Below are positions 1-5,379 of a stretch of 14,437 nt of DNA, piece by piece (position 1 is the stretch's first letter; the number at the start of each line of letters is the position of its first letter). The notes beneath the pieces are model-generated. The model searched no databases and was not told where the DNA came from. It worked only from the letters and a program-made list of their open reading frames with translations. The position numbers and the translations under genes are program-made. This DNA comes from an uncultured Actinotalea sp. (lineage in GTDB: Bacteria; Actinomycetota; Actinomycetes; Actinomycetales; Cellulomonadaceae): contig NZ_CAMPHH010000059.1 of assembly GCF_946885855.1 (NCBI RefSeq), positions 1-14,437 on the forward strand, in the 5' to 3' direction.

Positions 1-29
1 GCGTGGGGGAGGGGAGGCGGGGAGTGGGT

Positions 30-35
30 TAGCGT
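30..35 (+). promoter_or_regulatory. Leaderless-type -10 element for the amidohydrolase gene
   Basis: TAGCGT fits the actinobacterial TANNNT -10 pattern and lies 6 nt before the GTG start at 42. That spacing would put the transcription start at or next to the start codon. The purine-rich run at 5-24 is 18 or more nt from the GTG and too far to be its ribosome binding site, so a leaderless mRNA is the simpler reading. No convincing -35 is visible in the few bases available. Confidence 0.45.
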
Positions 36-41
36 CCTCCG

Positions 42-1703
42 GTGAGCTCTCGTGGGTCCGTGCTGTACCGCGGCGGCGTCGTCCACTCCGCCGCGGACCC
101 GTTCGCCGAGGCGCTCGTGGTCGCCGACGGCCGCGTGGCGTGGCTCGGCAGCGACGACAGCACCCACACGGTGCTCGACGGCGTCGACGAGGTGGTCGAC
201 CTGGACGGGGCGCTCGTCACGCCCGCCTTCGTGGACGCCCACGTCCACGTGCTGGAGACCGCCCTCGCCCTGACCGGCGTCGACCTGTCGGCCGGAGCGG
301 GCGTCACCACCCTCGCGGCGGCGCTGGACCGGGTGGCCGCGGCGGCCCGGGGCCTGCCGTCCGGTGACCCGCTGCTGGGCCACGGGTGGGACGAGACGGC
401 CTGGCCGGAGGGCCGCCCGCCCACGCGGGCAGAGCTGGACCGCGCGGCCCCGGGCCGGCCGGTCTACCTCGCCCGGACCGACGTCCACGCGGCCGTCGTC
501 TCGACGGCGCTGGCGGATGCTGCCGGGCTCGCACGGCTCGCCGGCTGGCGCGAGGACGGCCGCCTCACCGACGACGCCCACCGCGCCGCCCGCGCCACGA
601 CCCGTCGCCCGGCGCCCCACGTCCGGGAAGGGCTGTACCGGGCGGCGCTGTCGGCCATGGCGGCACAGGGTGTCGTCAGCGTGCACGAGCACAGCGCCCC
701 CTCCTTCGACACCCGGGACGGTCTGGCCGCGCTCCTCGCGCTCACGGCCGACGCCGCGTCCGGCCTGCCCCTCGTGGTCGGCTATCGCGCGGAGCTCGTC
801 CGGGACGCCGAGGCCGCCCGGGAGCTCCTCGCCGCGGTGCCGGGGCTGACCGGCATCGGCGGCGACCTCACGGTCGACGGCTCGCTCGGCTCGTGGACGG
901 CCGCCCTGCGCGAGCCCTACGCCGACCGTCCGGACACCCGCGGCACCCTGGAGCTCACCGCCGACGACGTCGCCGCCCACCTCGCAGCGACCGGCCTCGT
1001 CGGTGCCCAGGCCGCCTTCCACGCCATCGGGGACCGCGCCCTCGACGTCGTGCTGGACGGGGTGCGCACGGGCCTCGCGGGTCCGGACACGCGGGCCGTC
1101 CGCGCGGTCGCCACGCGGGTCGAGCACGCGGAGATGGCCGACGCCGCCGCGGTCGCGGCTCTGGCCTCCCTGGGGCTGTCGGCCAGCGTCCAGCCGCTCT
1201 TCGACGCGCGCTGGGGCGGGCCGGACGGGATGTACGCCCGGCGGCTCGGGGCCGAGCGCGCGGAGCGCCTCAACCCCTTCGCCGACCTTGCTGCCGCCGG
1301 CGTCCCGCTCGCCCTCGGGTCGGACAGCCCCGTGACGCCCGTCGACCCGTGGGCCACGGTCGGCGCCGCGCTGCACCACCGGACGCCGGCGCAGCGGATC
1401 ACCGCGCGCGCCGCGTTCCGCGCGCACACGCGGGGCGGGTGGCGGCTCGCCCGGCTCGAGCACCTCGGGGCCGGCGAGATCCGCGTCGGCGCGCCGGCGC
1501 ACCTGGCGTTCTGGGATGCGCCGACGCTCACCGTGCAGGCGCCCGACGCGGGCCGGGCCGCCTGGAGCACGGACCAACGGGCCGGCAGCCCGCTCCTGCC
1601 GGCGCTTCCCGAGCCCGAGGCGCTCGGGAGCGCGGACCGGCCGCGCTGCCTGCGGACGCTGCGGGACGGGGTACTTCTGCACGACGTCCTCGGCGACCGC
1701 TGA
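42..1703 (+). CDS. YtcJ-type amidohydrolase family protein
   Basis: A 553-aa cytosolic metal-dependent hydrolase of the amidohydrolase-3 (YtcJ-like) family, which hydrolyses C-N bonds; the substrate cannot be read from the sequence. Seen: an N-terminal beta-sandwich segment, then the metal-binding HxH motif in VDAHVHV (H67, H69), the family DGSLGS-x-TAAL-x-EPY segment from about residue 279, a further metal-ligand histidine in FHAIGDRALD (H327), H362 in VEHAEM, and the catalytic/metal Asp in LGSDSPVTPVDPW (D428). The C-terminus returns to the small beta domain (GAPAHLAFWD). Length is usual for the family (about 520-560 aa). The GTG at 42 is preferred because the protein then opens with the expected short beta strands (VLYRGGVVHS) and a -10 box sits 6 nt upstream. 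The next gene on this strand, lnt, is 402 bp away with its own promoter, so this gene appears monocistronic. Family assignment is firm; activity unknown. Confidence 0.9.
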   Translation: MSSRGSVLYRGGVVHSAADPFAEALVVADGRVAWLGSDDSTHTVLDGVDEVVDLDGALVTPAFVDAHVHVLETALALTGVDLSAGAGVTTLAAALDRVAAAARGLPSGDPLLGHGWDETAWPEGRPPTRAELDRAAPGRPVYLARTDVHAAVVSTALADAAGLARLAGWREDGRLTDDAHRAARATTRRPAPHVREGLYRAALSAMAAQGVVSVHEHSAPSFDTRDGLAALLALTADAASGLPLVVGYRAELVRDAEAARELLAAVPGLTGIGGDLTVDGSLGSWTAALREPYADRPDTRGTLELTADDVAAHLAATGLVGAQAAFHAIGDRALDVVLDGVRTGLAGPDTRAVRAVATRVEHAEMADAAAVAALASLGLSASVQPLFDARWGGPDGMYARRLGAERAERLNPFADLAAAGVPLALGSDSPVTPVDPWATVGAALHHRTPAQRITARAAFRAHTRGGWRLARLEHLGAGEIRVGAPAHLAFWDAPTLTVQAPDAGRAAWSTDQRAGSPLLPALPEPEALGSADRPRCLRTLRDGVLLHDVLGDR

Positions 1704-1821
1704 ACCGATCAGGCGGGATTCGGCGACACGCCGGGGGACACGCCGCAGCGGGGACGGCGAGCCCCGACCGGAGCGGACCGCGTGACCAGGACCGACACCC
1801 CTGACCTGGACGTTCGGCCCC

Positions 1822-1849
1822 TTGACGACGCCCCCCGAGACGCTATGTT
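1822..1849 (+). promoter_or_regulatory. Sigma-70-type promoter (TTGACG / TATGTT)
   Basis: TTGACG at 1822-1827 (5/6 to TTGACA) and TATGTT at 1844-1849 are separated by 16 nt. This is one of the best housekeeping-type promoter matches in the window and stands out in such GC-rich DNA. Transcription would start near 1855-1857, about 250 nt upstream of lnt and also next to a GTG at 1855. It could provide a long lnt-ppm leader transcript, a small RNA, or a small leaderless ORF. Confidence 0.55.
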
Positions 1850-2092
1850 CACCGGTGTCGTCCCCGTCCGGCGCCCCGTGCGACGGGCCGAGGGAGGTCG
1901 CGGACCCCGGCTGGGCCCGCGTGTTCAGTAGACAACGGACGACGGCGCTCGGTGGTGGACCACCCCTGGTGCGCCGCGTCCGGACCGAAGGACACGCGGG
2001 CCAGTCGGCCGCCTCGAGCACCGGTGGGCGGAGCGGCCTGACAGCCGCGGCCCACGGCTGGGCGATGGACCGGACGCCTGCTCGCGCACGGT

Positions 2093-2098
2093 TAGGCT
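2093..2098 (+). promoter_or_regulatory. Leaderless-type -10 element for lnt
   Basis: TAGGCT matches TANNNT and is 7 nt before the GTG start of lnt at 2106, the spacing typical of leaderless actinobacterial transcripts. No Shine-Dalgarno-like purine run precedes the GTG, which fits. The -35 region (about 2069-2075) is weak. Confidence 0.5.
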
Positions 2099-2105
2099 CG
2101 ACGCC

Positions 2106-3731
2106 GTGCCCATCCCCGAACCGCGCCGCCTGACCTCGCTGGTCCTGGCGGCCCTCGGCGGCCTCGCCACCGACGCGGCCTTCCCGGGCCTCGGCTGGTG
2201 GCCCCTCGCGTTCGTCGGCGTGGCGCTCCTGTTCGTCGCGCTGGGGCGGGACAGCGCGCGGTGGAACGCCCTCGTCGGGTTCGTCTTCGGCCTCGCGTTC
2301 TTCCTGCCGCACATCCTCTGGGCCGAGTACGCCGTCGGGCCCGTGCCCTGGCTGGCACTGTCCGTGGCCGAGGCGGGCTTCGTCGGCCTGGTCGGTGCCG
2401 CGTGGGCGTGGGCGCGTCGCGGCGCGACGATCTGGTGGCGTGCGCGGTGGCAGGTCCCGGCGTTCGCCGTGCTCTGGGTCGGGGTCGAGGAGCTGCGCTC
2501 GGTGTGGCCCTTCGGCGGCTTCCCGTGGGGTCGCCTCGCGTTCTCCCAGGCGGACTCCCCGCTCGCCCGGTGGGCGTGGGCGGGCGGCGTGCCGCTGCTG
2601 TCCGCGCTGGTCGTCGTCGGCGGGGTCGTGCTCGCGCTCGGGCTCCTGGCCCTGCGGCGCCTGGACCTCGGGGCGGCGAGCGGCGCGGTCCTGCTCATCG
2701 CGCTGCTCGTGGGGTCCGGCCTCCTCGTCCCGCTCGACACCCGGGACGAGGCCGGCCGGCTCCTCGTCGGCGCCGTGCAGGGCAACGTGCCTAACCGGGG
2801 GCTGGACTCCTTCGCCCAGCAGCGGGAGGTCCTCGACAACCACGTCGCGGGGACCGTCGCCCTGGCCGAGGAGAGGGGCGCCGGCGCCCTGGACGTGGTG
2901 CTGTGGCCGGAGAACGGCTCGGACATCGACCCCCGTGCCGACGCCGCGGCCGCCGACGTCGTCACGGCCGCCGCCCGCGCCGTGGACGCGCCGCTGCTGG
3001 TGGGCACGCTGGAGTATCCCGCCGACGGCGGCCGCTACAACGTCGCGCTGCTGTGGGACCCGGAGTCCGGGGCAGGGCCGGCCTACGCCAAGCAGCGCCC
3101 AGCGCCGTTCGCCGAGTACATCCCGTTCCGCGACGTCGCCCGGCAGTTCTCCGATGCCGTGGACCGGGTCCGCACGGACATGCTGCCCGGCACCGAGCCC
3201 GCCGTCCTCGACGTGCCCGTGGCGCGCCTGGGACGCGACGTGCCGATCGGCGTGGGGATCTGCTTCGAGGTGGCGTACGACCGGATCATCCGGGAGTCGG
3301 TCCAGCTCGGCGCGGAGCTGCTGGTCATCCCGACCAACAACGCCACGTTCGGGTTCACCGACGAGTCCACGCAGCAGCTGGCGATGTCCCGGATCCGCGC
3401 CATCGAGCACGGCCGGGCGACCGTGCAGATCTCCACCGTCGGCGTCAGCGCGCTCATCACACCGAACGGCAACGTGCTGGAGCGGACGGAGCTGTTCACC
3501 GCTGACACCCTCGCCGACGACCTGGCGCTCCGGACGAGCCTCACGCCCGCGACGCGCTACGGCGACGTCCTCACCTGGGCGTTCCGCGCGCTCGCCGTCG
3601 CCGTCGTCCTCGCCGGGATGGCGGGGGCCGCACGCGCCCGGCGCGACGTCCGGTCATCACCGACGGCGCGGCCCGGGCGGTCGGCCGCGCGTCCCAGGTC
3701 GCGGACGACCGTACGGGCCGGGGCCCGGTGA
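2106..3731 (+). CDS. lnt: Apolipoprotein N-acyltransferase
   Basis: A 541-aa integral membrane enzyme that transfers the third acyl chain to the N-terminal cysteine of lipoproteins, the last step of lipoprotein maturation. Seen: several hydrophobic membrane segments in residues about 10-210, including the conserved PFGGFPWG motif (about 135-142), followed by an extracytoplasmic nitrilase-type (CN hydrolase) domain. The catalytic triad is complete: E269 in LWPENGSD, K329 in AYAKQRPAPFAEYIPF and C386 in GICFEVAYD. A last membrane helix lies near the C-terminus (after YGDVLTWAF), followed by a short basic tail. The length is close to E. coli Lnt (512 aa) with a slightly longer tail. The GTG at 2106 is favoured by the -10 box 7 nt upstream and by the immediate run into the first helix. 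The stop overlaps the start of the mannose synthase gene by 4 bp (GTGA), implying translational coupling. In Mycobacterium tuberculosis the two activities are fused in Ppm1. Confidence 0.95.
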   Translation: MPIPEPRRLTSLVLAALGGLATDAAFPGLGWWPLAFVGVALLFVALGRDSARWNALVGFVFGLAFFLPHILWAEYAVGPVPWLALSVAEAGFVGLVGAAWAWARRGATIWWRARWQVPAFAVLWVGVEELRSVWPFGGFPWGRLAFSQADSPLARWAWAGGVPLLSALVVVGGVVLALGLLALRRLDLGAASGAVLLIALLVGSGLLVPLDTRDEAGRLLVGAVQGNVPNRGLDSFAQQREVLDNHVAGTVALAEERGAGALDVVLWPENGSDIDPRADAAAADVVTAAARAVDAPLLVGTLEYPADGGRYNVALLWDPESGAGPAYAKQRPAPFAEYIPFRDVARQFSDAVDRVRTDMLPGTEPAVLDVPVARLGRDVPIGVGICFEVAYDRIIRESVQLGAELLVIPTNNATFGFTDESTQQLAMSRIRAIEHGRATVQISTVGVSALITPNGNVLERTELFTADTLADDLALRTSLTPATRYGDVLTWAFRALAVAVVLAGMAGAARARRDVRSSPTARPGRSAARPRSRTTVRAGAR

Positions 3732-4579
3732 GCACACTGCAGCCGGACGGACGCGCCGTGCCGGACGGGTGGACCGACGGGCAGGCGTCCGGACCGCCCG
3801 GCGGGCTGGGCGTCGTCGTCGTCATGCCCACGTTCGACGAGGCGACCACGCTGCCGACGACGCTCGCCCGCCTGCGGGCCGCCGTGCCGGAGGCCCACGT
3901 GCTCGTCGTCGACGACAACAGCCCCGACGGCACGGGACGGATCGCCGACGCCCTCGCCGCCGACGACCTCCGGGTCGACGTGCTGCACCGGCAGGGGAAG
4001 GAGGGCCTGGGGTCGGCGTACGTCGCGGGCTTCCGGTGGGCGCTGGGGCGCGAGGCGCGCGTCGTCGTCGAGATGGATGCCGACGGGTCGCACCAGCCCG
4101 AGGAGCTGCCGGCGCTGCTCGCCGCGCTGGACGGCCCCGCCGGGCCCGACCTGGTCATCGGCTCGCGCTGGGTGCCCGGCGGCCGGGTCGTCCACTGGCC
4201 GCGCCACCGCGAGGTGCTCTCCCGGGCGGGCAACACCTACACCCGGCTGGCGCTCGGCATGCCCGTGCGCGACGCGACGGCCGGCTTCCGCGCGTACCGC
4301 GCGCCGGTGCTCGCCGCGCTGCCTCTGGGCGAGGTCGCCTCCCAGGGCTACTGCTTCCAGGTCGACCTGGCGTGGCGGGTGGTGCAGGCCGGAGGCACGG
4401 TCCTCGAGGTGCCGATCACGTTCGTCGAGCGGACCGAGGGGCACAGCAAGATGAGCCGCGCCATCGTCCGCGAGGCGCTCGTGAGGGTGACGCTCTGGGG
4501 CCTGACCCACCGGAGTCGCGCGCTCGCCGCGGCGGTGCGCCGGATCGGGGCGGGCGCGCGCGTCCGACCCCGGACGTGA
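3728..4579 (+). CDS. ppm1: Polyprenol-phosphate mannose synthase (GT2; Ppm1 catalytic-domain type)
   Basis: A 283-aa family 2 glycosyltransferase expected to move mannose from GDP-mannose to polyprenyl phosphate on the cytoplasmic face of the membrane, giving the lipid donor for lipomannan/lipoglycan and protein O-mannosylation. Seen: GT-A fold start VVVVMPTFDEATTLP (about 29-43), nucleotide-binding VVDDNSPDGTGR (60-71), the metal-binding D-A-D at 117-119 in VEMDADGSHQ, ATAGFRAYR (183-191), and the C-terminal EGHSKMS signature (237-243) of dolichol-phosphate mannose synthases. There are no C-terminal membrane helices, as in DPM1-like soluble enzymes, so membrane association may come from its partner Lnt; this is known for the separate mycobacterial/corynebacterial proteins and only inferred here. 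The GTG start lies within the lnt stop (4-bp overlap). A hairpin terminator follows 2 nt after the stop. The first about 27 residues are a proline/glycine-rich extension. Confidence 0.92.
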   Translation: MSTLQPDGRAVPDGWTDGQASGPPGGLGVVVVMPTFDEATTLPTTLARLRAAVPEAHVLVVDDNSPDGTGRIADALAADDLRVDVLHRQGKEGLGSAYVAGFRWALGREARVVVEMDADGSHQPEELPALLAALDGPAGPDLVIGSRWVPGGRVVHWPRHREVLSRAGNTYTRLALGMPVRDATAGFRAYRAPVLAALPLGEVASQGYCFQVDLAWRVVQAGGTVLEVPITFVERTEGHSKMSRAIVREALVRVTLWGLTHRSRALAAAVRRIGAGARVRPRT

Positions 4580-4581
4580 TG

Positions 4582-4612
4582 ACGACGGCCGCCACGGTGT
4601 GGCGGCCGTCGT
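4582..4612. terminator. Bidirectional hairpin terminator between convergent ppm and rbpA
   Basis: A perfect 14-bp inverted repeat, ACGACGGCCGCCAC at 4582-4595 and GTGGCGGCCGTCGT at 4599-4612, with a 3-nt loop. It begins 2 nt after the ppm stop and lies 54 nt beyond the rbpA stop on the other strand. No T-run follows on either side, as is common for terminators in high-GC actinobacteria. Its symmetry and position suit termination in both directions. Confidence 0.85.
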
Positions 4613-4666
4613 GACGAGCCTGCGAGGGTCCTCGACGCCCGAGGTCCGCCTTGACTGCGCTCCGGA

Positions 4667-5011
4667 TCAGGCCGAGCGGCGGAGCTTCCCGGCGCGCAGG
4701 AGCTCGAGCCGCTCCGCGAGCAGGTCCTCGAGCTCGCCGACGGTACGGCGCTCGAGCAGCATGTCCCAGTGGGTGCGCTGCGGCTTGCCCGCCTTGGGCT
4801 CGGGCTTGCTCGCGTCGCGGAGGAGGGCCTCCTCGCCGCACCGGCACTCCCAGACCACCGGGACGTCTGCCTCGGTGGAGAAGGGCAGGACGATCGTGTG
4901 GCCGTTGGGGCAGTCGTAGTACGCCTGGAGCCGGGGTGCGAACTCGACGCCCTCCTCGGACTCCATGCTGTTCGCGCCGATGCGCATACCCCGCAGGGAT
5001 CGGTCAGCCAT
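4667..5011 (-). CDS. rbpA: RNA polymerase-binding protein RbpA
   Basis: A 114-aa actinobacterial transcription factor that binds RNA polymerase and group 1/2 sigma factors and stabilises open promoter complexes. Seen: the conserved N-terminal tail MADRSLRGMRIGANSMESE, a small core domain with putative zinc ligands C34 and H38 (DCPNGH) and C56/C58 (WECRCG), a short basic linker (KPEPKAGKPQ), and the sigma-interacting segment RTHWDMLLERR (79-89) followed by the ELEDLLAERLELLR helix. Keeping the Cys/His set is closer to the Streptomyces protein than to M. tuberculosis RbpA, which lacks it (recalled from family knowledge). The ATG at 5011 has a clear GGAGG ribosome binding site at 5018-5022 (6-nt spacing). 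A SigR/SigH-type promoter lies at 5085-5110, giving a leader of roughly 65 nt. The gene is apparently monocistronic and convergent with ppm. Confidence 0.97.
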   Translation of the reverse strand: MADRSLRGMRIGANSMESEEGVEFAPRLQAYYDCPNGHTIVLPFSTEADVPVVWECRCGEEALLRDASKPEPKAGKPQRTHWDMLLERRTVGELEDLLAERLELLRAGKLRRSA

Positions 5012-5084
5012 GTGAGGCCTCCGTTCTGGCGGCTGAGGCGGCGACGGTGGTGCGCGTCACCGGAAGTGGATGTCCAACTGGGCC

Positions 5085-5110
5085 AACGCCCCGTGCAGAC
5101 GTTCTGTTCC
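5085..5110 (-). promoter_or_regulatory. SigR/SigH (ECF, thiol-oxidative stress) type promoter of rbpA
   Basis: Read on the minus strand, GGAAC (5110-5106) is followed by exactly 18 nt and then GTT (5087-5085). This matches the GGAAT/C-N18-GTT consensus of SigR (Streptomyces) and SigH/SigE (mycobacteria). The expected start point lies near 5078, upstream of the rbpA ribosome binding site. In Streptomyces coelicolor rbpA is a known SigR target, so motif and gene agree. Confidence 0.75.
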
Positions 5111-5379
5111 GAGCCCGCCGTGAAGGTCTGGTGAACTTCTCAGCCAGGGCCAGGAGCACGGCGCGCGGGCCGCCGGGCGGACGCGCCCGCCGTCGGCGGC
5201 CGTCCTGCGCCCGGCGGTACGGGGCCCTGCGCGGACAACCGTCCCGCGCCACGGGCCGCGCCGCAACCGCTCCGCCCGCCGGTCCCGCACCGGAGGCCCG
5301 GGCACGGTCGGCACGGTCAGCCGGGGCCGGCCGCGAACGGTCGCCCCGTGGCGCCGCTGGTCGCCGCGGACGGGCACGG
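5111..5379. other. 269-bp non-coding gap between the ABC exporter stop and the rbpA promoter
   Basis: I see no gene here. A minus-strand open frame from GTG 5383 (overlapping the exporter stop) to 5057 is rich in Arg/Pro/Gly, resembles no family and runs through the rbpA promoter, so I treat it as chance. The gap carries strongly self-complementary GC-rich DNA (see 5168-5201) and three copies of GGCACGGTC or a close variant near 5300-5382. Confidence 0.5.
5168..5201 (-). terminator. Nested GC-rich hairpin downstream of the ABC exporter gene
   Basis: GGCCGCC (5168-5174) pairs with GGCGGCC (5195-5201), enclosing GGGCG (5175-5179) paired with CGCCC (5184-5188) over a 4-nt loop. There is a 6-nt one-sided bulge at 5189-5194. 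It lies about 180 nt past the exporter stop and before the rbpA promoter, so it could insulate rbpA from exporter read-through. No T-run; GC-rich DNA makes such structures by chance fairly often. Confidence 0.35.

Larger units (their letters stand above)
1704..2105. other. 402-bp intergenic region with a promoter and no recognised gene
   Basis: Between the amidohydrolase stop and lnt there is no recognisable protein. A strong promoter-like pair occurs at 1822-1849. Downstream of it an open frame from GTG 1855 to 2133 (92 codons) overlaps the lnt start, but after about 24 codons it picks up codons unusual for this genome (AGT, AGA, CAA, TTA) and matches no family I know. Small hairpin-forming pieces are seen, for example GGTGG-TGGA-CCACC near 1951-1964 and CCCGT-GCG-ACGGG near 1876-1888. 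The region could be a long lnt leader or a small RNA; nothing decides this. Confidence 0.5.

Noticed and set aside
1704..1800. A possible terminator after the amidohydrolase gene (GGGG...CCCC pairing near 1750-1772).
   Set aside because: The pairing is short and interrupted; nothing comparable to the strong stems at 4582-4612 or 11604-11632.
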